Shown here: positions 35,521 to 49,730 of the stretch, piece by piece
Layout: every line of letters starts with the position of its first letter
How positions within the stretch are numbered: the first letter of the stretch is position 1
Assembly: GCA_036583965.1 (NCBI GenBank)
Contig: JAZBQD010000034.1
Span: forward strand, 13,084,040 to 13,148,039
Direction of reading: 5' to 3'
Length of the DNA: 64,000 nucleotides
Origin: Prunella strophiata
Taxonomy: Eukaryota > Chordata > Aves > Passeriformes > Prunellidae
Notes under the pieces: generated by a model
Seen by the model: the letters and a program-made list of their open reading frames with translations, nothing else
Database searches by the model: none
Told to the model about the DNA's origin: nothing
Position numbers and translations under genes: made by a program

Positions 35521-38189
35521 AGTGCCAAGGTTTGTGCAGCCTCAGCATCATAGGATTTGATACCTGGGCTTACAGATTAAAGCAAGATTTGTTCCACACT
35601 GGGACAGCAGTGTGGTGTGCAGAAGGGCTTGGGTCATACCTGGATGTTGTACCAATAAAGCTGCAGTAGGGTAGATGAAACCCTTAATATGGATAAAGCT
35701 AACCTGCCACAGAGGTGGTTTATTCCATTTGCTGTTATTGCTCACTGCAGTGTCTGAGCGAGAGCCCATTTGGAGATGTGGCAGGAAATAAACTCATTTC
35801 TCTTCTTTTGTCACCAATTAAATGTGCTGTTGTATATCTTGTGGCTAAGTTAGCGGTGGTTTCCACTGCAATGCTATTTTGTGGGGAAAAGAAATAGGAA
35901 AAGTGAGTTTTCTAGGACAAAGTGCTTGTTGGGTGGTGATTCTGAATGTTACCTAACCTCCAATATCATAGTAATGCCAGTATGAGCTATACTTGGAGAG
36001 TAAATGCTGCAGCTCTTCTGGGTTGAGCCTGAACAGACAACATGGAACAGCCACCTTTCTTGCCTCTGAAGTAGAGGTCTCCAAATCTTCCTGGGTGTCA
36101 CTTTTGACAGCAGCTCCAGTTTCAGTACTGCCAGCAGTGTCTTGGTATTTGTAGGTATTCATGGCCTAGTTCATATTTTATTACTGATAGATGCATTTAA
36201 TCTACTTTATTTACTTAATTTTTGTCTGGTGCTGCTGTATCATGAGATCATATGTACCCATGCATGGCTCTAAAGCTTCCTGAGCATGTAAGATATTGGA
36301 GTAAGGTGGTCCACAGAGCTTCCTCAGCAGGACAAAAAGCTTTTTGCTGTTGTGCTTTTTTTCAGTCCTTTCTGTCAGCATCTTTGCTCCATCCAGTGCC
36401 TCCCTCTGTATCTTCTGAGGGTTTATGGTGCTTTTGTAGTGCTTCAGAGCAGGAAAATGAAGATGGCATTCACAGCTCTCCATGCATGCCAGGGCTGTTG
36501 GTGCTGTGCTGTGTTCTCTGAGTTGTGCTGCTGGATACTTTTGAGGTTGGGTGACAGGAAAGCAGGCACCCTGTCACCCATGAGCTGTCACTGAAATCTG
36601 TGACAAAACACCAAGACTTTCATGACTCCCTTCTGCTGCCAGGAAACACGTACAATTGCTTCAAGGAAAGAAATGGTTCATTACAATAAAAGATCAGACA
36701 CTTGGTTTGGTTTAACTGCTATTATAGACTTAAAACACAAAGACATTTTTAATTATTTTGTGACCAGGTGTTGGCAGCTGTTGAAAGAGCACACAGAAAG
36801 CATGTGAGTACCCCAGGCAAATGGTATGAATTTAGGGGCAGCTATTGCACCAGTCAATGTATCTCAAGCAAAAGCTTGATATTTTGGGGTTTTATGGAAG
36901 CTACCTAAAAAAGCAAAGTAGTGTTAGTGTGGATGGAAGGTAGCAGATTGAATTGTTTACAGTAACAAAGACATTTTCTCTGAGACAGAAACTAAAACTT
37001 GTAAAGTATATTAATAGGTCCAAAAAACATAATTAAGAGTTAGTGCACTATGACCTAGCTTTTCTTTAAACCACATTTTATGGTCAAATTAAGTACTTAA
37101 TTATTTATCCAGTACACAAGTTAGAAGCATAAAACATTTACTTGTATTTTGTTCTGCAAATGAGGGAGAGGATATGGCCATGGGTCTGAAGATTCTAAGT
37201 GGTCAGAAGTACTACTTGTTATTGAGGAAAAACCAGTTTCATTAAGTCCTCCTGATGACATGGTTTCCAGTTAAACAGGACATTTTGCAAGAGTCATAGG
37301 CCCCTTAATCCTTCATCTTTATAACTGGATATTTTGGCATCACTAGGATGTGACAGGCAGAGTCTTTCCCTGGACAATGACACTGGAAATGAAGCTATTC
37401 TGAACAACTGTCCATAGTGAGTGATGGAAAATGTAGTCTTAAAAAAAGTGACTTTTAGGTCAGGTGAGTTCATTTCAATGGAAATCAGAGGTGTAATACT
37501 TCCTCTAAACCCATATAAAGTGCTATAGGAAAGCTTGCAAATCTGCTTACTTTGCTAGGTAAAGCAGAATCTCTTTTTCCTGTCTTGGCTTTTAAAAATA
37601 ACTGCTTGATGCAGTAGATTTCGCCCTCTAGAACAACAAATATCTTGCAGGACAGGTGGAATTTTAAGACCTTATTTTGCTGGTGCTGCATGTTTGAAAC
37701 TTCTATTGAAATTAATGGCGATTGCAGTCCTGTAACCATGTTAGGAGAGAGCCCTGTGACCTTATAAATGCAGGCAATATTGTGAAGCAGCTACTGCCTT
37801 CAGGTGGTGAAGAGCAAACAAAACTGCACTTTATATTAGACATCATTCATTTGTCCTTTCTCTTCTTCTATTGCACTCCAGGTCCTGATCCTATTAGCCA
37901 CTGTGTCCTTTTGTAATTTACCAAAGTAATGCTTGGCGCAGGGATCCGGGAGTGATTTCCTGCAGTGCCTCCATCAGCATCACTCTTGTAACAGAGCCAG
38001 AGTCTATGAACAGTTGAGCTGGGGCAAGTTCTTGCAGTTCCAGTGCATGCCAGAGTCTGGTTTATCTGCTGGCTCAGATATAAATCTTCTTTCATTGGCC
38101 TCTCTTGCTTCCTCCAGCCCTGCTGAGCAAACGGATGATATTTGAGGTAGCAGTATATGCTGAGAGCGGGCAGAGGGCAGGAAACTGGA

Positions 38190-38335
38190 TAAATGGCTGT
38201 GTAATTAATCTCTGGTTCTTCCCAATTATTCTCCTCTTATCTGTTACTGTGGTTAATTGAGTTTTTGCCCAAATATGACCTCTCCTTCTAATTCCCACAT
38301 GAATAATTTTCAGAATGACTGTATAACTTCATTCC
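38190..38335. promoter_or_regulatory. Candidate conserved non-coding element (compositional evidence only)
   Basis: AT-rich, non-repetitive block with several homeodomain-like TAATTA/TTAATTG cores and an ATTATTC segment, in sequence free of simple repeats. It has the look of enhancer-type conserved DNA, but nothing in a single sequence proves it. Confidence 0.18.
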
Positions 38336-39166
38336 CTACAGTCTCCAATGTGTGTTTAAACTCCAAGATGTTGGATCAAAATGGTGAAAAACAGTGTTTC
38401 CTGAAGATATCCCATTAATGGCTTCTCATTGGGATTGTATGGTTTTCAGAAACTCAGATGTTTCTTGACTTTTGCTATTTTATTATTTTTTTTTCTTTCA
38501 AATTCAAGTGAGTACATGCTTACCAAAAGACAGTTACTCAAGAGTCTCAAGTCAACTACCTGCTCTTGAAAACATCTCTGTGGGTTTTTTTTCCCAAATG
38601 CAGTTTTGTAGTTTGTTGAAATCTCCATAAGGCTTACACTTGTGGTGTTCTGTGTTATTGTTGGCAGTGGAAAGTTTTGTATCACAGTAAATTCAGAGAC
38701 TTTATCTTTTCCTGGGCCTACTCTTCCTTCCATTAACTTCTTTAAAATGCAATTGAATATTAGGTATTTTTCCTCCTAAATGCATTTTAATCCAAATATT
38801 AGAGCACAGCACACTTTTTTTTTTTTTCCAGAAAAAGTTTTTTGTTTCTTTAAAAAGATTTCAACAACAAAAGTGCTTGAGTTCTACTTTTATTTTTTTC
38901 AGTAGGAAAGAAGCTGGTTTCTTTCCTCCCTTCCCATCCTACTGATAAAGAAATCAAAGGCAATATGGGGCAAGTCAACCTTTCCCAGGCAGCACTGAAA
39001 GTTGGATTAGATTCCCCTTCCCAGAGTCTTCCCAGCTCTGCCTTCATCACAGACAATATGTCTGGAAAACAAAAGAGTCAACATGTTTATAATTTGAGTA
39101 CAAAACACCTGAAAAAAGACAACTCAGACAGAAATTCTTTTTTATTTCCCTCCATGTGCCTCTTCA

Positions 39167-39191
39167 AACACCATCTGTCAAAGATGGTGTT
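39167..39191. repeat. Perfect 10-bp-stem hairpin
   Basis: AACACCATCT (39167-39176) and AGATGGTGTT (39182-39191) are exact reverse complements around a five-base loop GTCAA. A hairpin of this size is expected about once by chance in 64 kb, so no function is inferred. Confidence 0.6.
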
Positions 39192-42100
39192 GCTGGAGCA
39201 GCTCTCCTCTTCCCAGACACCAAGAAGGAATGTTGAATCTCACTGTAGCACTAATTACTGAAAATGTCTTGGTGTCCTTTATCTGAATCTTCAAAGGGTG
39301 AAACTATTATTATAGCAAAATATCATATCCTATGAAATATTGCAATTGAGTGTGCAAGGCCATGGATCAGGAAGATTGCCTGAATTAACTCGACTTGGTG
39401 ATGAATGAGAAGGGTAATAACTTCTCAGAAGAGCCATAGGAGGGAGGCAGCAGCTTGATTAGCAGTGATATATCATGGGTAAGGTTCTAGGGAAACACAG
39501 ATCCAGAAAAAAAGGTCAAATTTTTACTCCTTCCTGAGGCAGTGCTCTGGGGAAGGAACTGGCAGGGGAGGAAGGGAAATGGAGCTCCATGGAAAGCAAG
39601 TAAAGTGTTTGCTGGATGCCAAGCTCAGAGGCACGTGGCTGTAGGAGCAACCTGCCTCTGGAAAAGGAAGAATTGGACAATGGGAAAAGCTTCCTGTTCT
39701 CTGTAGATCATGGCAAAAATCTACATCCTGGGAATAATTTATTAAGAAAAACAAGAAAGAGATAATCCCTCTAGAAAAGGATTCTTGGCTTTCCTCTATC
39801 TTACCCAAAGGTAGATCCATGACTCCACAGAAATCTGTGTTGTTTATTTTGATTTACTGAGTTTAAGTGAAAGAATTATGCCAAAGGGTCCAGAGTCTTT
39901 AAGCTGCTGCACTTTATTGAAACCAATGAGGACAGCATCACATTATACCAGCTAAGGACATGGCCTTGATGTACTTTGTTTCTGGGATGAGAATAAAAAA
40001 TCTCTTAATGGGGACAGATATTTCGAGATCTGCTTTAAGTTGTATTTCTCTCCTAATTACTTAGTTCTAAAGAGTCCAGGAAGGAAATTCAGCTTTTGGT
40101 TGCTGGGTTTGGACTTATTTATGCTAATTTCTATTCATTGCATGTTTTCAAACAGCTGGAGTTCTGAAGACACCATAACATGAACTAACTTTCAGAATCT
40201 GATAGCAGTATTTTACATTATTTGTTAATTCATTATTTCCTTTTTCTGTTATTCTTTAAAATACATATTTATCTTGGTTTATTTTATTTTTAAATCTAGT
40301 AAAATCTCAAGATTGTCAAAGCTAGTTTTTTTTGTATTATCTTATACTGCCAGGTATGCTTGACTAAAACTCACTGAAGTTGACAGGAAGCTCTTGATAG
40401 ATGCTGGATGTCTCAGTGGCACATTGGCTGCCCCCTGTGATGCCCAGGGGGTGCTGAGCATAGGAGTCCAGCCAGGTGGGCCACACCAGCCCATGCTCTG
40501 TGGGGGCCTGGGGCTGTCTAACTTGCCAACTGCAGTCAAAGCCATAAACATTCTCCTGTCCTTCTCCAGTGTGAATTCATAGTCTTTTCATTTTACATTG
40601 GGATGCTTCTCCTGGAAGGTGGGAATAACCCTGGGGTGGCAAGAGAGAGGGTATGAAACCTGCAGGGCCTCTGATCCCAAGAGGTTTGAGGGTTGAGCAC
40701 CCCAAGACCCCTCTGAGTCAGGAGCCTCCCAGGCTCTCTGGTCTGTGCCTGACTTTCCTGGTCTTTCTGCCTCCTCTCAAGCTGAGCATGCTCTGAAGCA
40801 CTCCTGAGTGCTGTGTGCTACATGTTCACTGCCATTGTTTGGGGCTGATTTTTCCCAATTGCATCTCTGGACTAAGAAAAATCTCATGGCACTTTAATCA
40901 CCAAAACCTAAAGAGCAGGGAAGGGAATAAAGCAAGTCTCTCCATAAAGTGCTTGTAAGTACAGGCAACCTGCAGAGTAAAGTCAACAGGTCTCCCAGTG
41001 CTGAAAGCACAAGAATTTCCTGTGGTGGGGTGAGAGCTCTGCTGCTTGAATGTTGCACTGGTTCAGTGCTTTCTCCTCTTGAGCATCTCCAGCAGCTGCA
41101 TCTTTAACAGCTTCTGATCAGGCAGGAGGTTACAAATTCTCATTTGCTGCCTTCTTTCTCTCAATGCATTAACCAGTTCACCAACACTTCTTCTCAAGAT
41201 TATCCCTGGAACACAGACAATTTAGCTTTTTTTCCTGTGGCAACAAAGCTGCCAGATTAATACAAACCCTGCTTCTTCCTTATGTAACATCTTGTAATAT
41301 GGAAAGCCGCTGTACTATCACAATTTTTATGAAAGCAGCCTTTCAGATTGCATGCAATGTTGGTTAGGGTTTTGTTCATGAAGCACTCTGATGACCACCT
41401 GGTCAATGTAAACACTTTTCAAGATGACTTCTGGTCCTTGGGAATGAAGCTGCCAGAGGATAGTCTGGTCTAAAGGGATCAGCTTTGAAGAGCTCTGTAG
41501 CTGTAAGATGGGGGGGGGTTGTGTGAAGTCTTCCCAAGGGGTGGATACAGGGAGAAGCTGGGTATGATGTGCCATGTCTCAGCACACACTCCCCAGCAAG
41601 TTCTGTTATCTCAGTGCAGAAGTGGAAGAGTGACCTGTGTCATCCTCTGAGAAGGGAGGCTGAAGGGTTTAGTTTTTTGCAACATATATTAGTGGCTTAT
41701 TCCATGTCAAGGTCCTTTCCAGACATGGACCTTGAGCAAATACCCAAGGTGAGCTGCCCCTATCATTCTGTTCCCTCACTGACCCTCCCCAATTAGATGC
41801 ACCTCTCACAACCCTTACCTGTTTTAAATCCTTGAGGATATGTGGGCTGGATGTGCTCAAGATGAGATTTTTCTGTCCTGCCTCTGCCTGCAGCACTAGA
41901 AATCTGTGTTGAGGGGACAGTGTGCACTCAGTGCTCCTGGGTGTCCAGATCCTTGTGCAATGGAGTCACTGGAAAAAGCAGAAATTTCTGCTCATGATGG
42001 GCTGCTCCTGTAGCTGTGGTAGCAGGTATTCCAGAAGGTGCTACTCTGCTTTATCTCACTTGAGATCTGTAAGTAGCCTGTGCAATTAAAAGACAGAAGA

Positions 42101-43499
42101 TGAAACAGCTGTCAGCAGTGCAGAGCACCAGCCTTCTGCAAGGCACTTGGAGTTCAGAAAGAAAAGAACATCTGCCCAAGGTTTAACTTTCAAAATGAGA
42201 TGAGCTTTGGGAAGGTTGTGCAAGAGGAAGCAGATACATAACTGAGTGTGTGAGAATTTAAAAAAAAGAAAAAAGATTATTGCACCTTTCACTTTGAGGA
42301 GTTCAGACATCCCTACCAAAATACTGGGCAATAGTAAGCAACATGCTGCATTTAATAGGAGAACATTTGATTTTCTACCACGTAAAAAGCTTTTTAGATC
42401 CAAAAGATTCCTTATGGTAGAAATGTAACTTTGCCCTGATTAAGTTCTTATTTCTCAAGTTCTTACAAAATGCTGTGAAGTTAAAAATTCTATGTTTTTA
42501 GAGATTATAGTAATGAGGTTTAGATCCTTTCCCAGTTTATAGATAAAATGCCATATTAAATGTAAGCACTATTATGTTTCGTTATGCAATTCTGGATATC
42601 TCTTGCTCAAAGATAAATCAAAGTAGACTAAAGAGGAGTATTTTTGTAATGTAGATTTATGGCAGAGCAGAATAAAGTACTGCTTCTCAGTTGCAGGTTT
42701 TTTTGGCATTCTAGTTAAAAGTGTCAAAATAAATGATTAAATTTAAATTACTCAGTAGCAGCTCTGCTACCCCCATCCCAATATAATAAAGTAAATGCTA
42801 AAAGTGTAAGAGAGAAATCCAGCAGCATCCTCCTGCTGTGTCATTAACTTTCTCCCAGCTGCTGAGAGATTTGCAAGTGCTGCTCCGTGTCTACAATACA
42901 GAGGATGGCAAACAAGGATCCTTTTAGTCTGGGGGCTTCAGCAGGAGAGGCTGGGAGTTGTCCTTCCAGGGGAGGAGCAGGGAAGCCATCAGGTAAGGAT
43001 TTCACTCCACTGTCCCCAAACCAGCCCTCTGCAGGGTCAAGGCAGAGCCCCCATCCCACATGCAGCTCGCTGGCTCCTTAACACAGTCCTCAGAGATTCC
43101 AAAGGAAAGGGGACCTGGAATGACTCTGGGTTATGTCTGCATTGAATTAGGATCTCTGTTGTGAATTATGCACGTGATTTTTCCTCCTGTGTGTGAGTGG
43201 AAGCTCTGGGCAGTAGGAGGGGCTGTGGGGTGGCAGTGCCTGTCTCAGGGGTAGTGAGCAGGGAGCCCATCTCAGGGACATGCTCAAAGTGCTCCTTTGT
43301 GGGCAAAGCTGGCCCAGCTGGAAACGGGGTTTTGGTTTGATGTGTAGAGCCCAGGTTTGAGGAGACCAGCCTGTGCTTTTTTTTTTTGTATTTTCAGTGT
43401 TTTGAGGAGAGCAGAAAGAGCACCAGACAAACTGCAGAGGAAGCAAAAGAAAAATAATTTGAATTATAAGCCAGTCACATCATTTTAGGGTGAAAACTT

Positions 43500-43660
43500 G
43501 TAAATTTTTTCTCTTAAATTTTGACTTCTCCACCATAATAACCCGAAACCATTAGCAATATTGTTTACTTAAACCAACTGAAGAGAAACTAATTGGTGAA
43601 AGGTTGTGACACCGCTAAATCTGCAATGAGAATTGCCAGGTGCTTGCACTGGCAAACAAG
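43500..43660. promoter_or_regulatory. Candidate conserved non-coding element (compositional evidence only)
   Basis: AT-rich block with retained CpGs in AACCCGAAACC and ACACCGCTAAAT, a CTAATTGG homeodomain-like core and a TTGCCAGGTGCTTGCACTGG segment that can fold on itself. There is no repeat match. Conservation is untested. Confidence 0.18.
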
Positions 43661-44335
43661 CAGGGAGGGCAGAGGAGAAGCTCTCCTGGCTGCCATTCTG
43701 TGGGAGCCCCATGGCTGGGGAGATCATGGGCCTCCTGTGTGCTCCAGGTGGGGCAGGGGTGATCTCCTCTGCATCTGGAACTTGACACACGAGACAAACG
43801 CATTGCTCTGGTTTCAATTACACGTGTGGAATGTAGAAGTGGATGATATTCTATGAAAATTCAATAAACCTTGAGAACAGCAGCAGGGCTGATATCTGTA
43901 ATTTAAAATAATGGATATCAAGAAATTGTTTCTCATTTATCTTTACTGCTGAGTTTCAGAAGCACCAAAGAGACTTCATTAGGCTTTTTTTTTTTAAATA
44001 GCTTCATTTATCTCAATCAATGATGGGTTCTAGAGGTGGCTGACTATTATGTTTAATAATACACTGGATAAAAAATATCCCCGTCCTTTCACATTTTTTG
44101 ACATATGTGGAAAGAATACATGAAATCTCTTCTCAGTGGGAGATAGAGTTAGTTTGGTTTTTTTTTTTTTTAACCCACTTTATTATGCAAGATAAATGTG
44201 GTTTTTTGTTGCACAATGGGATCTATAGGCAGAATATTTAAATCTTTCTTTTACACAGATTGAAGTTTCATTAAAAGATATATGTTAAACCTGAGATTCC
44301 ACAGTAAATACTGTGGCCAAAACATGATGATTCAA

Positions 44336-44358
44336 TCCTGTGAGTGCCACTCACAGGA
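44336..44358. repeat. Perfect 23-bp palindrome with one-base centre
   Basis: TCCTGTGAGTG (44336-44346) and CACTCACAGGA (44348-44358) are exact reverse complements around a single C at 44347. It lies in unique AT-rich DNA with no repeat recognised on either side. It could be a dimeric protein-binding site or a chance palindrome. Confidence 0.85.
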
Positions 44359-47300
44359 AAATTATGACCAGGAAATGAAGGAACCCAACAGATATTACTG
44401 CTGTGGGCTCACAGCCAATGCTACCACCCCAAGTGCTGTTCCATGGGATTAGAGGAATTAAAGGCGGTGAGATTTAAATAATAGAAAGTGGATTCTAAAA
44501 ATAAGTAATGAACCTGATGTCAAACACACATGGGAAGATTGCAGCTCACACCTGTAACTCTGTGAGGATTCAAAGTGGACAAGTGTTGTGAGTGAATCAG
44601 GTGTTCTTTTTTTACATGCAATGTTAGCCTGCTCATGCATTGTCTGCTCCTCAGGCCATGTGTTGATTTGGCACAGCCTAATTTTGGTAGCAGGGAAGGG
44701 CCACAGAAGTGGCTTCTGAGAGAAGCTGCTAGAAGTTTCTACCATGTCTGACAGAGCCAAGCTCTGATGGCTCTGAAGGTGGACATATCAAACCACAACA
44801 GGCCACCACACAAACAGGCTAAAACCCAAGGGTTTCTGTGAAAGGGGTTTCAAAAAGGCATTGTCCTTCAGAGTTTTTCAAAAGGAGATTTTATCTGGTG
44901 GATTTGAATAGTAGAGTCTGTCAGACATTCCCCAGTTCATGAATATGAGGAACCTGGTAAGCTGCATTTGTGCTCTAAACTTATTTTGTTAGGATTTGGC
45001 AGGGAAGAAAGGCTGGGTTTGGATTTGTAGAGCCAACAGGGAATGGCTTAGTGCTCTGCTTTGAAATAACTCAGGTGATGTGATAGTGACAGGGAAATAG
45101 TTCTGTATATAGGCACCAGATGCAAAACACGTCTTTATTTAACTTTGATAAATTGTAGGTGAAATGCAGAGGAGCTGTGTAATTACAAAAGGGAAAAAAA
45201 ATGAATATATTATGAGAAGTTTTGGAATAACTTCCTGTGAAGGGCTGGGCTGGCAACTTGCATGCTCCAGAAGCAGTTTTTTTCCTTTTACTGCAACATC
45301 TGACGTTGGGATCCAATGTTTTAACCCCAGGAACATTGGTTTGTTAATTCAAACCTTGTGGATAATTTCTATCCAATTTTCTGGTTGAATGGCCATGTTT
45401 CCAAAGGATAAAGGATGGGGAAAAAGAATAATTAAAAAGCATAAATGGAAAGAAGACCTTTGACTTTCGTTGGCATACAGGGAAATAGGGAAATAAAGTC
45501 TGTTCCTGTATGGATGCAGCTGTCCCAGCTTTGTATCATCAGTGGAGGCTGAGGTTGGGAGTTATTAACTCATATCCATAGATCAGGGTGGTCTGGGTAT
45601 GCCAAGGAGGTTGGAGAAGTAGGTAAGTAGGTGGACTAGATGATTGACAGTGAGTTTGTGGCAGGTAATGCTGCTGATTCTGGTTAGGATAAATACAAAT
45701 AGTGGTGATGATTAAACATGCCAGATCAAAAAGAGGTTTTAAAGAGTTGGCCATGTGCTTTGCTGCATCACATCCTTAAATATCAACAAACCTAATGAGG
45801 GCAAAGAGGTTTAAGCTAGTGCACAAATAAGGTTAAATCAGAGAGGAAATGTGTAAAAATGGGGATCTTTGGAGGTTTTACTGTATTATGTGGTGCAAAT
45901 ATTAAGGCTGACAGTTTATCTTTACATTAAGAGACCTCTGACTAATTAAGGGGTTCTGGCAAGGACTATTCTGCAACACCAGAATCAGGGAGAGAACAGC
46001 TGATGGGATGGTGGTTCATGAGTTAACTGAAGTGCAGCATGTGCTGCTTTGAGAGGTCCCATCAAACATGGCTCAGTTAACATGCAACAATTAAGTTCTC
46101 CAGATAGTGCAGTAGATTAGACCACTCTCATAATTCACACCAGCAGTTCACCTGAAATGGAATAATCAGACATGATCTTGGTTTGCAAGTTACAGCTTAT
46201 TGATTCAAACACAGTATTTCTCCTAAGCTGTTCTATTCTTAGCATAAATAAATAATAAGTCCCTGGGAATCTGTTTTAAAGAAACCTAAGGTGCAGTGTT
46301 TTCTGTCAGAGTTTTTCTTTCAACTCACTCCTAAGAAAAATCACATTGCTTCTGGTTCTGTGGGTTTTTTCCTCTTCTTATTGCAGCTCAAACATGGATA
46401 TGCCTTGACAGTGTTTTTAGTAGGCCCTGTGGCATGTCATGCACAACTAGAGGTTTTCCCAACGTATATTGTGGAAATGTGTAATTTAACTTCCTGGGTT
46501 TAAAATCCATCTACTATTATAGTTTCTTAAAAATACACAACTGGTCTTCAGGTAGGTGGTTCAAGGGACTCTTGGAACACCAGAAGTCAGAGCCAAGCTC
46601 TGCTTCCAGAGACAAAGTTTCCATTGATTCATTGAGAAGGCCAGGAAAAAATTATGTGGTTAGTTTTAAAGGTAATGCATTTCTAGAGACACTTAAAAAT
46701 AGACTCTACATTCACCCTGCATTTCTCAGGCTTCTGGTCCTTTGAGATCCTATTCAGTCTCTTTGCTGAGTGCTATTGAGAAATATAGTTTCCAAAGGTT
46801 ACAGCTGCTCCTGGGATCAATAATTCTGGCACAAGGAATAAGTAAATCTCAACTTTCTGACACATTGGAGTATAGGTTTCTGTGCACGAGCAGGATGTGA
46901 CTGATCTCTGGCTTTGCTGAAGGTTGTGTGCTCATACAAGGTTACTCTGGAGCTGGTGACATTGGGGTTTGCTTGATCATGAGCCCCCAGAAACAAGGGG
47001 GGGTTCATTGTGGGGCTTCAGCTCTGGGTTCCCAGCTGTGAGTGGTGTGCCCATAGAGGCTGTCTGTCCTTGGGCTGCCCTTGGGCTCTGGGGAGGCAGT
47101 TCTGTTGGGAAAAAAGATGGAAGTGGGCTGGTATGAAATATTTCTCATGGGCTGCTGGTCCCTGGTGGATCCTCTAAACCTGGAGAGATGCCCTGCAAGT
47201 GGAGTGCTCTCAAGGGCAAAGTCATGAAACCAGGCAATGTGCAGCTATTTTTTCTCATGTTTACAGTGGAATTCTGTTTTGAGCAGTGCATGAGCAAGAG

Positions 47301-49730
47301 ACACTACATTAGCTACTGTCACCTCTAATAAACTGACCATTAATCATCAATCATTTGTCTATTTTCAGAGCATGCTCACTGTGTACTTGGACATATATCT
47401 AGCTAATGCTTCTTGATACAGTTGTATGGGAGATCTAAGCTTGTTACTTGAACTTGTAAAGTGTTTCTATTAAATTCATCTTTTCATGTTAGTGTTTTTA
47501 AGGACTGGTCTGGCATTTTCCATGAAAATATCAAGCAAAACACTTTTTTAAAACTAAACCAAGAATCAAAGCATGTTTTATGGTATTGTTAAAATGACAC
47601 CTGCAGGATGCTCTAAGGATGGAAGGGTTGATGCTGCTCATGGCAAGAAAGTCCATGCAGAAAGAGCAGTGTGGATTTATTTCTGCCATGAGATGCCCAG
47701 GAATTCAGGGGAGAAAGTTAAAATAATTTCAGCTGCTGATTTTTCTGCAGCTTTCCTGGTTTGGAACATTTTCCAGTTGTTCTATACAGACAATATAACG
47801 TATTGATGATGCAAAATTGGCTTAAGCAGGTAAAGCATCTAAAAGATTGTTAAAAATAGCCTTTCAATCAGAGACACCTTTGTTCTCTACAATTTACAGA
47901 ATGCTGCCACTTTCACTTGTTCTGTTTATCAAGTATTCTCATTTCTGGCATTGAGCTGCATAATTTTCAGTGGATTAAAGATATGAGGTTTAGCTGCATT
48001 ATAGATTGTTTAGTTTTGTACCTACAGATAAAGACAACCACAATTCATCAAAGGGCTTCATGATTGTTCCTAAATGTTTTGTTGTGTTTGGAAGGAGGCA
48101 AGTACCTGTTTGAGTTATTTAGAGAATTCTGAAAAGTTTCTGTTGTCCAGTAATTCAAATAACTCCGATTTGATAACCCATGATGTTGTTTCAAGAAAAA
48201 CCTGGGTGATCCTGGCTCCCAAGGATCATGGTCTGCAGCAAGATGGTGCCACATTCAGTGAGGTCCATTGAACTCTTCCAGAACTAAAAGGAAAGAAGAA
48301 AAGCATGGGAAAGAGCATTAAAACCTAAATATATAAACTTTATCAGTACAGAACTTCCTAAAAGTACTGCTTCATTATGGGGTGGGACCAAGAGAAAACA
48401 AAAAACCAGAAGAGATTGCAGGCTTGCTGCTAATTTTTGGAATCAGGTGGGATTAGTCACTGTCCTCCATGTGTTCTCCAGATGTTTGCTCAAGTTTTGC
48501 TGGACTATAATGCAGTTACATTTTCATAGTTCACCTCAGGCTTTCTGGGAATCCACATTTCTCTGTTCCCTAAAGGTCACAATCTCCACAGCTCAGTAGG
48601 GCTGATTTTATTACACAGATTTGTACTCCATTAACACAGTCCATAGGTTATTTCTAATCCACAGAACTGATTTATTTAATCCTTGTAGATGCCATTTGTT
48701 ACACATTATTCTCAGCATTTATTCAGGGCACAAACAGATGGTCAACGAAACCAATTAACCTTTCCTAAGCTTTCTTTCAGGCTTTCCATGTTTTTTTTTG
48801 AGTCTATGGACAAATGAACAAAAAACTATCAGGAGACTTCATGCCAGAGTGTGATGAATAGGAAGGCAGACTAGCACATGTGCTGTGCTTAAATAAACCT
48901 TGTCCTCCCCTAGGCTGGAGTGCTGGAGGGAGGACTGTGGCTGGCAGAACAGGTAGAAGAAATGAGCTTCCAAAAGGTGAAGTGACCCAGGTCTGTCTGT
49001 CTTCTTGCTAAATGGTGTGGAGGAAAGGGAGAGTTGACAGTTTAACCTCATTGCTCTCTCCTCCATTTGTTTTTGGTTTGTTTGGGTTTTTGTTTTTAGT
49101 AAGATTTTTTAGATATGAGGAATATGTATTTTGAAGTGAAATGACAAGTTCTGTTAAAAACTGTGCTCTCAATCATCAAAGCCTTCACTAAGTGCCTTGA
49201 GAAAATAATAATAAAAAAAAAAGAATAAATCTGTTTTATTAGCAATAAATATAATATATGAGTAATTAGAAATTGCATCCTGCCCTTCACTGATAACCTG
49301 GAGCACAGACCACATAAATTTAGAGCAGTATTCATTACTAACTTTTATGACAAAACTATAAATAAGTATTTAGGTGGATCCTATCTCAATCTGTTTATCT
49401 GTGTAATAAAACCACAACCTCATTTGTGTTGTACAAAATATCCCTTGATTGTTTCATGGCTGATTAGTTTATTACCAGAGAATGTGGTCTGTTGGATGGA
49501 TACATCTCTGTTGTCCTTTTCTCAAATCCTGAAGAATGGGCTGAAAGGCCTTGGCAGGGTATGATAGGGCTCTGTCAGGGCTCAGATGGGGATTTGGGCA
49601 ATTTATTTTGTCTCAACAGAATTTTCTAATCCTCTCTGGCAGATATGACCTTATCTAGAGAGGGACATTTTTTTTTGCTCATAAAAGCTCTGTTTGTGTG
49701 ATGACCACAGTGTTGTTTCTTACATGCCTA
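44359..49730. other. Gene-free unique sequence
   Basis: No gene or interspersed repeat is recognised. Small local features include GGGAAATAGGGAAATA near 45480, an AAGTAGG-TAAGTAGG pair near 45617 and an A-rich stretch at 49206-49224. The longest open frame is 100 codons, unrecognised. Confidence 0.65.

Larger units (their letters stand above)
35521..44335. other. Gene-free unique sequence
   Basis: No gene, RNA gene or clear interspersed repeat is recognised in nearly 9 kb. Content includes a 14-bp palindrome (CAAAAAGCTTTTTG, 36333-36346), a 10-bp-stem hairpin at 39167-39191, a run of 13 T at 38815-38827, a run of 14 T at 44158-44171 and AT-rich stretches at 36980-37140 and 40190-40330. A GTGAGT donor-like motif follows a 61-codon frame near 36803, but that frame has no family match and no paired acceptor. 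Confidence 0.65.

Noticed and set aside
36622..36808. 61-codon frame overlapping a GTGAGT donor-like motif
   Set aside because: No acceptor, no recognised protein, and the frame itself ends at the TGA inside the donor-like motif.
39167..39191. 10-bp-stem hairpin considered as a microRNA precursor
   Set aside because: The stem is far shorter than a microRNA precursor, and one such hairpin is expected by chance.
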